DNA of 64,000 nt from Ilyomonas sp963847085 (GTDB taxonomy: Bacteria; Bacteroidota; Bacteroidia; Chitinophagales; Chitinophagaceae). The translations under genes and the position numbers were made by a program. Positions 27,984 through 37,121 of the stretch are shown here, in pieces. Numbering within the stretch: position 1 is the first letter of the stretch; every line of letters starts with the position of its first letter. The stretch is taken from positions 1-64,000 of the forward strand of contig CAWJYO010000003.1 in assembly GCA_963847085.1 (NCBI GenBank), in the 5' to 3' direction. The notes under the pieces were generated by a model, which worked only from the letters and a program-made list of their open reading frames with translations, was not told the DNA's origin and did not search any database.

Positions 27984-29205
27984 ATGCGTCGTTCACATTT
28001 TTTCTTTTATAAAGATATTGTTCTGCTACTGATTGTTTCAATCTTTATTTCACTGACTGCCCTTGCTCAAAGTGAAACAAAGAGCACACCGGTACAGTTC
28101 ATCAAACATATTGTCAGCAGCCGCTTTGTTGCCGAAGGGGTAGCTACAGGAGATATAAATAAAGATGGCAAAATGGATATTATGGCTGGCAACTATTGGT
28201 TTGAAGCACCTTCTTGGAAACCGCATTTGCTACATGCCGACACTCTCAACCCAATACCGGGCTACAGCACCACCTTCGTTAACTTTTCTGCCAATGTAAA
28301 CAACGATGGCTGGATTGACCTGATCAGGTTTGATGAGCCGGGTGGTGCTTGTGTATGGTATCAAAACCCTGGTAAGGAAAATACGTTGTGGAAGGGACAC
28401 CTCCTGCTTCAGCACGCGGGTATCGAAACGCCTTTGTGTGTGGATGTGGATGGTGATGGACACTTAGATATTTTATGCAACGATGCGGCAGCTAAGCAGG
28501 TCATCTGGCTGCAATCGCCGGTGGCAAAGGGTGATACAGTATGGCAGCGGCATGTGATCAGCCACGACAGCCTGAGAGCTACCGACCGATACACACATGG
28601 GTTGGGCTGGGGCGACATCAACAAAGACGGCAGGAACGATGTGATTGTAAAAACCGGCTGGTGGGAAGCGCCTGCCGATGTAAAGGGCGAGGACTGGACC
28701 TTTCACCCGGCTGACCTGGGAGAAGATTGCGCGAACATGCTGGTATATGATGTAGATGGTGACGGAGACAATGACATCATCAGTTCTTCGGCTCATAACT
28801 ATGGCATCTGGTGGCACGAACAGGTGGCAGGACGGTAATGGAAATATCTCCTGGATAACGCACCCGATCAGTAAGCTGTTTTCCGAATCTCATGCACTGG
28901 TGATGCAGGATATAGATGGCGATGGCAACCCCGACCTGGTAACCGGAAAGCGGTACCTTGCCCACCAGGACGGACATGATCCCGGCTCTTACGATGGTGC
29001 AGTGTTATACTGGTTCCAGTTTGTACCCGGCAAGCCACCCCGCTGGATTCCTCACCTCATAGATGATAACTCCGGCATTGGTAACCGTTTTGTGGTAATG
29101 GATATGAATGGCGACAACCTGCCCGACATTGTTGTATCGAATAAAAAAGGCGTGTTCTTTTTTGAACAGGTAAAACGGTCTGCACACCAAATAAATAAAG
29201 AGTAA
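27984..29205 (+). CDS. Secreted FG-GAP/VCBS-repeat protein, one frameshift
   Basis: Exported beta-propeller-like protein. N-terminal signal IVLLLIVSIFISLTALAQ. Calcium-loop repeats of the VCBS/FG-GAP kind: GDINKDGKMDIMAGN, NVNNDGWIDLI, DVDGDGHLDILCN, DINKDGRNDVIVK, DVDGDGDNDIISSS, DIDGDGNPDLVTGK and MDMNGDNLPDIVVSN. The Asp/Asn ladder binds Ca2+ in the family. One extra base near 28832 separates the last two repeats; the span is 3n+1. About 406 residues. No hydrolase domain and no sorting tail are seen, so it may be a periplasmic or surface binding protein. Confidence 0.85.
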
Positions 29206-29282
29206 GAAGAGGTTTTACGGCTTGCCAATTCACATAAGAAATGCATGAAAACAAAACCGGAAATAGAGCCATTGACAATTGT

Positions 29283-30098
29283 TTATTTCCAGCTATGAAA
29301 AGTGGTTGTAAAAAATGCATCAACCTTCTTGTTAAACTCGTCAGGATAAATTCGCAGCGTTGCATGTGGAGAATTGGGAACAACCCATAAATAAGCCTGT
29401 GGAATGTTTTTGTAAATAAGAGCAGTGTGTTCTATAGAAATCAAATCGTGGTCGCCGCAAATAATAAACGAGGGGCATTGTATGGTATGCAATTGCGCTA
29501 ACGTCATGTTCGGCTCCTTCCAGTCGAGCAAAAACATTTTCCAGTTATTCTTTTCCACTTTTGTTTTCCATCTTTTATTGTAAGATGTATCGTATTGCCG
29601 TTTTTCATTTTGCCAGAAGCCTTCCACAAAAGCGGTTGAATCGGGAGTTATGTTTGCACCTGTTGCGGCCAGCTTAATCACTTTTTGGGGATGACGAATG
29701 GCAAGCAACAGTGCATTGATGCCACCGTCGCTCCAGCCAATCACAAAAGCCGAATCAATGTGCAGCGTATCAAGCAAAGCCGCAAAGTCATCAGCCATCA
29801 TTTCAAAACTTAATGAATCCTTTTCATCTTCCGACTTCCCCTGCGAACGGCTGTCAACCGCAATTACTTTATAATGTTTCGAGAAGTAAGGAATGGTTTT
29901 ATCAAATGCTTTTATTGAGCCGCCGTTGCCGTGAATGAGCAACAAGGGTTTACCGCTTCCATACATTTCGCAGTACATTTTTATGCCCCGAACGGTGTAA
30001 TACTTTCCTGCTGAAGCATTGTTCCCGTAATCCCCGTTTTGGCAGAATGCATTACAAATGGCGCAAACCATCACTACAAGTAAGAACATCTTTTTCAT
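29283..30098 (-). CDS. Secreted alpha/beta hydrolase
   Basis: Signal MKKMFLLVVMVCAICNAFCQ. The alpha/beta hydrolase core follows: GKPLLLIHGNGGSIKAFDKT (oxyanion HGNG), VIAVDSRSQGKSEDEKDS, the nucleophile elbow VIGWSDGGINALLL (Ser near residue 128), the acid region ICGDHDLISIEHT, and the His in NSPHATLRIYPDEF. 271 residues from ATG 30098; the upstream in-frame residues are not part of the signal. The substrate is unknown. No partner is apparent: it stands alone between the VCBS gene (convergent) and a gene-free stretch. Confidence 0.87.
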   Translation of the reverse strand: MKKMFLLVVMVCAICNAFCQNGDYGNNASAGKYYTVRGIKMYCEMYGSGKPLLLIHGNGGSIKAFDKTIPYFSKHYKVIAVDSRSQGKSEDEKDSLSFEMMADDFAALLDTLHIDSAFVIGWSDGGINALLLAIRHPQKVIKLAATGANITPDSTAFVEGFWQNEKRQYDTSYNKRWKTKVEKNNWKMFLLDWKEPNMTLAQLHTIQCPSFIICGDHDLISIEHTALIYKNIPQAYLWVVPNSPHATLRIYPDEFNKKVDAFFTTTFHSWK

Positions 30099-30562
30099 AA
30101 ACAGAGTTAAGTTGTAAGAGGACAACTCAAAAGTATTAGATTCTCTCTATTGGTTAGTATTTTACCCGATGAAATGTAATTTCTCAGTAGGTTGTTGTCC
30201 ATCCGCACTTCAACCAAGAAGCTATCATGCTTAGATGTTTTTACTTTTCATTCTAACGCTCAGGGTCTTTGTTCCGGCAAGCATGCCTGCGCCTTGTTCT
30301 ATCTTCCTTGCGTCCCGCTCACCATTCAGGCTTTTCTCTTGTTGTTTTTTACTGTCTGTTATTATTTTGTAGCTGAAAGCTACTTTGCAAGTTGTGCGCA
30401 TTGGATACGATGGCAAGTGCAAACCGGTTGATTATTGAAATGAGCTGTTATGAATAAGGTATTTACAAGCCGTTTCTTACCGATTCTTCTGCTCTATGGC
30501 TCAGCTTTACAACCAATCTCCGTAGGTACAGAGCCAATGGGCGCTTTATTTTTTTGATGTTT
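30099..30562. other. 460 nt without a credible gene
   Basis: A 79-codon plus-strand ORF at 30192-30431 is Cys/Phe-rich, lacks family resemblance, and is judged accidental. No repeat or RNA structure stood out. Confidence 0.5.
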
Positions 30563-31276
30563 TTATTTTTGATTAACCGGTGTTTCTATAATAAGAAAAT
30601 AGGCACCTGCATCACAATGAATCGGTACAGTATCCGTTTCCCAAATGCCTATTGCATCCCTTTCTCTTATATCCGTACCATCTACGTTTATTTTTCCTTC
30701 AATTGAAAATATAAACAGGCATTTGTTCACAGGATTGAATTTGTAAATCACTTCCTGCGCCTCATCAAAGTATCCAAGAGAAAGTTTTGCATTTTGGTTG
30801 ATCCAGCAATGTTCCAGGCCTTCTTCATTAGATACAATTGTCTTCAGTTGGTTCTTTCTTTTTTCTTTAGGGAAACTGCGTTGCTGGTAGCGGGGTGTAA
30901 TGTCCTGTAATTTGGGTTCAATCCATATTTGTAAGAAGTTCACCTCTTCTTCACCAATGTTATATTCCTCATGGCGAAGACCAGTGCCTGCGCTCATAAT
31001 CTGTACACCACCTTCTTCTATCACCGTTTTATAACCCATCGAATCAATGTGGTTCATCTTTCCTTTGAGCAATACAGATATGATTTCCATATTGGCGTGA
31101 GGATGAATGCCAAAGCCCTTTGCAGCTTCTACAAAATCATCGTTGAAAGTAATGAGTGTACCGAATGCGCTTTTTGATGGATTGTAGTAATCGCTGAAAC
31201 TGAAATAAAAATGGCTCTTTAACCAGCCGCTATCCTTAATGCCTCTTTCTGATTTTGGAAAAACCTGTGATTTCAT
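30563..31276 (-). CDS. Pirin-family protein
   Basis: Bicupin of the pirin family; some members are quercetinases or redox cofactors of regulators. The 237-residue protein has the metal site in GFGIHPHANMEIISVLLKG with KMNHIDSMGYKTVIEEGGVQ and IMSAGTGLRHEEYN, giving the usual His-x-His ... His ... Glu set. The C-terminal cupin ends VPIHCDAGAYFLIIETP. Next on the same strand upstream is the DOPA-dioxygenase gene, then a Crp-type regulator: a common Bacteroidota redox/aromatic cluster. Confidence 0.92.
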   Translation of the reverse strand: MKSQVFPKSERGIKDSGWLKSHFYFSFSDYYNPSKSAFGTLITFNDDFVEAAKGFGIHPHANMEIISVLLKGKMNHIDSMGYKTVIEEGGVQIMSAGTGLRHEEYNIGEEEVNFLQIWIEPKLQDITPRYQQRSFPKEKRKNQLKTIVSNEEGLEHCWINQNAKLSLGYFDEAQEVIYKFNPVNKCLFIFSIEGKINVDGTDIRERDAIGIWETDTVPIHCDAGAYFLIIETPVNQK

Positions 31277-31360
31277 TTCTTTTGTTTTTATCGTATTATT
31301 TGTTACGGTAAGGTAATGGTATTTTTATTCTCCCTATTCATCTCTCAAATCTGAAGTTGA

Positions 31361-32195
31361 CTACCCTAACTTAACCGATGTCATCGTAAGAGAACCACCT
31401 ACTGCTTTATCATTAAAAAACGAAACCTTATCTTTTTCACTCTTTACACCGAGGGCTGTACATTAATGGCAGGTAATGTTCAGGAGTAGGAATCGCCAGC
31501 ATGGCTTCTTTGCCTAAGCTGCTGTAATTGATCAAAGGTTGGTAGTCGCCGGTTTGTATCAATTCTTTAAACTTATCATTCATCTGTATTGCCCAATCAT
31601 AACCATACTCCGGTTTGTTTAATTGATCCCATGCCACCATTCTTAAATTATGAACCATGTTGCCGCTTCCTATAATCAATACACCTTTCTTTCTTAATGA
31701 GTATAGCTCTTTAGCTAAATCATAATGGTATTGTGCTCCCTTAGTATAGTCAATGCTTAACTGTAACACCGGTATATTGGCTTTAGGATACATGTGTCTT
31801 ACAACGGTCCATGTGCCGTGATCCAAACCCCAATCATGATCCAATTCCACATGGGCTGAATGCAATAACTCGGCTGTTTCTTTTGCCAGTATTGGGTTGC
31901 CCGGTGCAGGATATTGTACATCAAAAAGCGCTTGCGGAAAACCACCAAAATCATGGATGGTTTTAGGAAATTCCATCGCCGTTATTTGTGTGCCTTTAGT
32001 AAACCAGTGGGCTGATACCACCAGTACTGCTTTGGGTGTTGGAATTTCTGTTGCCATTTGTGTCCACCTGCGGCTAAATTCTGTGTCTTCAATGCCATTC
32101 ATGGGCGAACCATGACCAATGAACAGAACCGGCATCAACTCCTCCTGTTCGTTTAAGTTGTCTGTAAAATTTTTAAATGCTGATAAAGTTGTCAT
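31361..32195 (-). CDS. ygiD: 4,5-DOPA dioxygenase extradiol (LigB type), one frameshift
   Basis: Non-haem iron or zinc enzyme cleaving catechol rings at the extradiol position. N-terminal PVLFIGHGSPMNGIEDTEFS gives the first metal His, VVSAHWFTKG the second, and LDHDWGLDHGTWTVVRHMYP the third with the acid base. Then IIGSGNMVHNLRMV. Read straight, the protein ends YSPRCKE. After one base shift near 31455 it continues ALGVKSEKDKVSFFNDKAVG and ends SLTMTSVKLG, the canonical family tail, with the stop at 31361. The span is 3n+1 and the corrected length is 277 residues. Confidence 0.9.
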
Positions 32196-32419
32196 ATTGA
32201 ATGTTCCTTTTGCGATTGTTTATATTAATTGTTATCGTGTTCAATAGCATTTTTTAGTAGGAAATTGAACCGGGAAAGCTAACCTTGAGGTTTGTTTTTA
32301 CTTCATTTTCATTACAATGCTTATTGCTTATACAAAGCTACCCTTATTCGCGCCCTTATCCATTGCTTGCAGGCAATAAAAAGCGTTGATCCAAATCAAT
32401 ACTTTTCTATCAACAGCCT

Positions 32420-32998
32420 TTATTTAGATGACATTCTTCGCCGTATGCGGCTTAGTGTTTCAGGAGTTAACCCCAGGTAAGAAGCGATCATGTGCTGCGG
32501 CACACGCTGAACGATGTTTGGGTATAGGGCTATGAAATTGGCATACCGTTCTTCTACCGTAGTGCTAATGGTTGAGGTTAATCGCTTTTGCATAGCAAGG
32601 TAAGCTCCCGTAATGTTCAGCCTTGTAAGGGTTTCATACTTAGGCGCTTTTAGTAACAATTCTTCGTGGGCTGCTTTGCTGATCAGCACCAGTTCGGCAT
32701 CTTCAATGGCATCAATATTATAGGTGGCAGGTTCGCCGGTAATAAAACTATACAGGTCGGCAATTACCCATCCTTCCAAGCCAAACTGAATGATGTGTTC
32801 ATTACCGTTTTCATCTACCGAATATTCCCTCAGTGTTCCTTTTTCAATAAACGCAATGTTCTTACACACATCACCTTCCTGCAACAGGTATTGTTTTTTA
32901 CGGAGTTTTTTGGGTGTGAGATACGTTTGTATTTGCTCTTCTTCTTCCGGCGTTAGCGGAACTTTTTTATTGAAATTGTGGAAGAACGATTCGTACAT
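32420..32998 (-). CDS. Crp/Fnr-type cyclic-nucleotide-binding regulator
   Basis: 192 residues: an N-terminal cNMP-binding fold (KKLRKKQYLLQEGDVCKNIA, FIEKGTLREYSVDENGNEH) and a short C-terminal helix-turn-helix (MIASYLGLTPETLSRIRRRM). This short form, lacking a standard PRxS-type cNMP pocket, is abundant in Bacteroidota and usually controls a neighbouring redox or drug-response gene. It is on the same strand as, and upstream of, the DOPA-dioxygenase and pirin genes, with a 224-nt gap. Those two are the likely targets (inference). Confidence 0.9.
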   Translation of the reverse strand: MYESFFHNFNKKVPLTPEEEEQIQTYLTPKKLRKKQYLLQEGDVCKNIAFIEKGTLREYSVDENGNEHIIQFGLEGWVIADLYSFITGEPATYNIDAIEDAELVLISKAAHEELLLKAPKYETLTRLNITGAYLAMQKRLTSTISTTVEERYANFIALYPNIVQRVPQHMIASYLGLTPETLSRIRRRMSSK

Positions 32999-33467
32999 AT
33001 GTATAAGATTAATTCTGTCACTTTCTGTAAAACTGATCAGCGGAGACAGTTGCTATTTATGCAAAATATAAAACTTCGTTGAACTTGTAGGTAGAGTGCC
33101 GTTCATACAACTTGACGGTTTGGATGTTGGGAGATAGCTGTGGTTTTGTTGACTGTTATGAATGGGACGGCTTGCAGACGTTGTAATATTATCTGGGGCT
33201 GCATAACTTGCGAAGAATCACGTTAGCGAAGAACAATAGTAGAGCAAAAAGCACAATGTCTTAAAGCATCAAACAAAAGGTACCAATAAAGACCGTGCGG
33301 AAAAGAAAAGAATGTGTTCAAGCTTTTTAATATTGGCAAAGAATATCTACATCTACTTATTTGCGCGAAGGGAGTTTTTGTAACCTTCCAAAATCTTAAA
33401 TTGCGATTTCAAATCGCTGTTTAAATTATTATAAATTAGCGGCTTTATATAACCAAGGCAAACTAGA
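32999..33467. other. 470-nt left boundary of the AT-rich island
   Basis: No credible gene. Composition changes from mixed to clearly AT-rich towards the right. A perfect 15-nt palindrome lies at 33403-33417. Confidence 0.55.
33403..33417. promoter_or_regulatory. Palindrome upstream of the restriction operon
   Basis: gcgatttcaaatcgc, a perfect 7+1+7 palindrome 50 nt ahead of the first operon gene; it could be an operator or a dispersed palindromic repeat. Confidence 0.35.
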
Positions 33468-35624
33468 ATGAATCTAAAAGAAATAGGAATTGCAAAAGGT
33501 CTGATTCGGTTTGATGAAGGAGAGAACTTTATTACTTACATCCATCAAAATAAAAAGCGTAATTACAAGAATCCAGAAGAAAAAGTTCAGGCAGAAACTT
33601 TCCTGTCTTTAATTCTCATTTACGGATATCCAGTAAATCGAATCAATTTATATGTTACTGTTCAAATTGGTTCGAGGACAACAGAAGCTGATATTATAGT
33701 TTACGATGATGATGGTTTGCAGAGCTCCTACATAGTTGTTGAGTGCAAGAAAGAAGAAATTACAGATTTAGAATTTAATGTCGCAGTTGACCAAGCATAT
33801 AGCTATGCAGTAGCAGAAGGCGCAAAGTATGTGTGGACAACTTCGCGGATTAAAAACCAATATTATGAAGTGCCAGACAAAAAGCCTAAGAGCAGAATTG
33901 AAATTCCTGACATTCCTCAGTTTGGTGTCAATAAATTAGCCCCCTATAAATATGTAAAAGGCGGTATCTCGCAAACAGAAGCAGATATTAAGGCTTTAAC
34001 TGCTTTAGGAGAAGCCAATCTAAATGCTAAACAGAAGTTTTTTGAACTCCAAAAAGTGGACGAAAAGGAGTTGACAAGAATCTTTGTGCAATCACATCAG
34101 GCACTTTGGGGTGGTGGGCAAAGGAATCCAAGTGTAGCATTTGATGAATTGGATAAACTTATATTTTGTAAGATTTGGGACGAAAAGCATCCAAGAAGAA
34201 ACGGAGAACCGTACGATTTCCAAATATTCAGAGATGAAGAACCGGAGGAATTGTTAGAAAGAATAAAAAAGATTTATGCAATTGGCGAAAGAGAAGCACC
34301 GGAAGTTTTTAAAGATGGTATTACATTATCAGCTCAGGAAACACAAACGATAGTAAAGTATTTTCAACGTATAAATCTTAATAAAACTGACCTCGATAGT
34401 AAAGGCAAAGCTTTTGAGACTTTCATGGGTAGTTACTTTCGTGGAGACTTTGGGCAGTATTTTACACCAAGATCTATTGTAAAGTTTATAGTTGACAGTT
34501 TGCCTATCACTCATAAATCGAGAGTGCTTGATACCAGTTGTGGTAGCGGTGGTTTTTTGCTGTATGCACTTGATAAAGTAAGAGAGCAAGCGAATGAATA
34601 TTACGACTCTATAAAAGAAGAAAAAGACAATTATAAGCATTGGCACGACTTCGCAGAAAAAAATTTGTTTGGCGTTGAGATTAATGACCAAATTGCCCGA
34701 ACCGCTAAAATGAATATGATTATTCATGATGATGGACATACAAACGTAATTGCATCGGATGGACTAATTAGTGATACCGAAATGCAAAGCAAATCCGGCA
34801 ACAAAGAATTTAAATACAATTCCTTTGACTTCATTGTTACTAACCCTCCTTTTGGCAGTAGTGTAAAGCTTACAGAGAAAGCTTACCTGCATCAATATCA
34901 ATTAGGAAGGAAAGAAGAAGACTGGTTGGCTGTTAAAGCACTAAAAGAAACGATAAGGGAAAGTCAAAGTACAGAAGTATTATTTCTTGAGCAATGTTAT
35001 AGGTTCTTAGTTGAGGATGGATATTTAGCTATCGTAGTACCGGATGGAATTTTAACCAATAGCAGTTTGCAATATGTAAGAGATAATATTGAAGAAATGT
35101 ACCGGATAGTAGCAGTTATATCTATGCCACAAACGGCATTTACTGCAACTGGCGCAGGTGTAAAAAGTTCTGTTCTGTTTCTGCGAAAGCATAAGAACAA
35201 ACAAAGTGAAAGAATCAATAACCAGAAAGCGAAACTGAAAGAAGAAATAAAAACAGACAATCATTTTATTTCAACAGTTGAAAAATGGGAAAAAGAAAAA
35301 AACGCCGCTATTAAAAAATTAGAAGAAGAAGCTAAAGCTAAAAATCTAGCTGCAGATAAAAAGAAAATTTCAGAGATCATACAGGAAGATAAAATAGCTA
35401 TTCAAAATGAATTCAATGATAAAGTGAATTTACTAAAAGAACGACTGACTGAAACGTACTTTGCCACGAAACAAAAAGCGCTGGAAGATTATCCAATTTT
35501 TATGGCAATAGCAGAAGATATTGGATATGATGCTGCCGGCCGAAATACAAATAATAATGAATTAGATGAAATAGGTAAAGAGCTTGCAAAATTTATTGCT
35601 CATATTAATAAAACAGAGAAATGA
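33468..35624 (+). CDS. HsdR_N-like nuclease domain fused to an HsdM-type N6-adenine methyltransferase
   Basis: 718 residues, intact. Residues 1-165 resemble the N-terminal nuclease domain of type I HsdR: EADIIVYDDDG (about 70-80) and YIVVECKKEE (about 86-95) give a D...ExK site. A helical linker follows. The methyltransferase part is HsdM-like: FRGDFGQYFTPRSIVKFIVD, AdoMet motif I VLDTSCGSGGFLLYAL (near 353) and catalytic motif IV FIVTNPPFGSS (near 457). A Lys/Glu-rich coiled coil is at 580-690. The N-terminal nuclease plus methylase architecture resembles type IIB/IIG enzymes such as the BcgI A subunit. The stop overlaps the start of the specificity gene (ATGA). No helicase motor is present. 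Confidence 0.87.
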   Translation: MNLKEIGIAKGLIRFDEGENFITYIHQNKKRNYKNPEEKVQAETFLSLILIYGYPVNRINLYVTVQIGSRTTEADIIVYDDDGLQSSYIVVECKKEEITDLEFNVAVDQAYSYAVAEGAKYVWTTSRIKNQYYEVPDKKPKSRIEIPDIPQFGVNKLAPYKYVKGGISQTEADIKALTALGEANLNAKQKFFELQKVDEKELTRIFVQSHQALWGGGQRNPSVAFDELDKLIFCKIWDEKHPRRNGEPYDFQIFRDEEPEELLERIKKIYAIGEREAPEVFKDGITLSAQETQTIVKYFQRINLNKTDLDSKGKAFETFMGSYFRGDFGQYFTPRSIVKFIVDSLPITHKSRVLDTSCGSGGFLLYALDKVREQANEYYDSIKEEKDNYKHWHDFAEKNLFGVEINDQIARTAKMNMIIHDDGHTNVIASDGLISDTEMQSKSGNKEFKYNSFDFIVTNPPFGSSVKLTEKAYLHQYQLGRKEEDWLAVKALKETIRESQSTEVLFLEQCYRFLVEDGYLAIVVPDGILTNSSLQYVRDNIEEMYRIVAVISMPQTAFTATGAGVKSSVLFLRKHKNKQSERINNQKAKLKEEIKTDNHFISTVEKWEKEKNAAIKKLEEEAKAKNLAADKKKISEIIQEDKIAIQNEFNDKVNLLKERLTETYFATKQKALEDYPIFMAIAEDIGYDAAGRNTNNNELDEIGKELAKFIAHINKTEK

Positions 35625-37051
35625 GCGATTACACCATTTCATCCTTATTTGATAAGAATCGCATTTTCATTTTGCAGAAAGGTGAATTAGAAAAACGTTG
35701 GGATCCCGATACATATCATCCAGAAAGAAGGGAAATTATAAAGGCACTGAAAACATCTGGACATAAACTTGAACCTTTAAAGTTTGTATCGTTGTTCAGA
35801 AAAAATATTGTAAAAGAAATACCAGAGGACGTTTCTTATGTGGGTTTAGAGAATATTGAAGGTAATACTGGAAGTTACATTGCTACAACTGAAAAAGAAA
35901 GTATTAGTAGTGCAATTGAATTTAAAAAGGGACAGGTTTTATTTCCAAAGTTAAGACCTTATTTAAACAAGGTACATTTTGCAGAATTTGATGGTGTTTG
36001 CTCAACTGAATTCCACGTTTTGGACAGTAATAAAGTTACTAATGAATACTTAGCTAATTTTTTAAGAACACAAATTGTCGTTACTCAGACTAAACATCTG
36101 ATGTCTGGAAATACTTTACCCCGTCTACAAACTGACGATATAGAAAGTTTATTAATACCTATACTGGCAAAAGTTGAAGAAAGGCAGGTAAATGAGATAA
36201 TGCTGAGAGCGTTTGAGCAAAAACAAAAGAATGAAGTAGAAGCTCAAAAGCTACTTCTAAGTATAAATGATTATTTACTGAAAGAGTTAGGAATTGTTTT
36301 ACCTAAACCACAAGGAGAGACATTAAAAGAGAGAATATTTACTAGTACATATAAACAACTATCTAGTAAAAGATTTGATCCCTTCTACTACAGAAAGTAT
36401 TTTACTGAATTAGAGAAGTCCGTAAAAAACAGTAGGTATGATTTAGTGAGACTTTCTTCTATTTGTAATTTGCAAAACGGTTATGCCTTCAAAAGTTCTG
36501 ACTACATAAACTATTCTAATACCTTAAATATTAGGATGAGCAATATCAGGCCCGACAATTATTTTGATCCCGATTATAATGCTAAATATTTACCAGATGA
36601 ATTTGCAAAACTATACAAGGACTTTTTGCTTAAAGATGGAGATATTTTAATTGCAATGACTGATATGGCATCTGATCCAAAAATTCTTGGAGTTCCAACT
36701 GCTGTTCAAAATTCAAATTGTAGAAATTTATTGTTGAATCAAAGAGTTGGAAAATTATATGACTTCAATGCAAGGACAATAAATATATGGTATTTGAAAG
36801 AGATTTTAAGTTCAAAGATTATTAAAGAATATTATAATAAAGTTGGGGCAAGAGGTGTACAAATAAATATTAACCGTGAACAAATTTTATCTGCATATAT
36901 TCCTATTCCACCAATTAGTAAGCAGGAGGAAATAGCAGAAAATATAAAAGAAATAAGACAACAAGCACATAAATTAAAAGCCAAAATAGCGGAAGCACTT
37001 GCAAAAGCAAATAAAGAGATTGAAAACTTGATTTTAAAAGAAAGCAAGTAA
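35621..37051 (+). CDS. HsdS-like DNA specificity subunit
   Basis: 476 residues with two target-recognition domains and two helical spacers. The first half runs to about 225 and includes FKKGQVLFPKLRPYLNKVHF and SGNTLPRLQTDDIESLLIPI. The central conserved region is AQKLLLSINDYLLKELGIVL. The second recognition domain begins near SSKRFDPFYYRKYF and has LQNGYAFKSSDYI, LLKDGDILIAMTD and NINREQILSAYIPIPPIS. A long coiled-coil end follows (AENIKEIRQQAHKLKAKIAE). It should set the target of the preceding methylase/nuclease and overlaps it by 4 nt. Bipartite recognition is likely; the bases cannot be read. Confidence 0.9.
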   Translation: MSDYTISSLFDKNRIFILQKGELEKRWDPDTYHPERREIIKALKTSGHKLEPLKFVSLFRKNIVKEIPEDVSYVGLENIEGNTGSYIATTEKESISSAIEFKKGQVLFPKLRPYLNKVHFAEFDGVCSTEFHVLDSNKVTNEYLANFLRTQIVVTQTKHLMSGNTLPRLQTDDIESLLIPILAKVEERQVNEIMLRAFEQKQKNEVEAQKLLLSINDYLLKELGIVLPKPQGETLKERIFTSTYKQLSSKRFDPFYYRKYFTELEKSVKNSRYDLVRLSSICNLQNGYAFKSSDYINYSNTLNIRMSNIRPDNYFDPDYNAKYLPDEFAKLYKDFLLKDGDILIAMTDMASDPKILGVPTAVQNSNCRNLLLNQRVGKLYDFNARTINIWYLKEILSSKIIKEYYNKVGARGVQININREQILSAYIPIPPISKQEEIAENIKEIRQQAHKLKAKIAEALAKANKEIENLILKESK

Positions 37052-37121
37052 GTAAATGAAATTAGCAGGAATCATATACTAAGGTATAGGTGGTTTTACA
37101 ACCATTCGAGGATATGCAAGT

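Noticed and set aside
30192..30431. 79-codon plus-strand ORF
   Set aside because: Cys/Phe-rich composition, no known motif, no promoter or neighbour link; likely accidental.
33468..37051. Classical type I restriction system
   Set aside because: No HsdR helicase motor; the nuclease-like domain is fused to the methylase instead.
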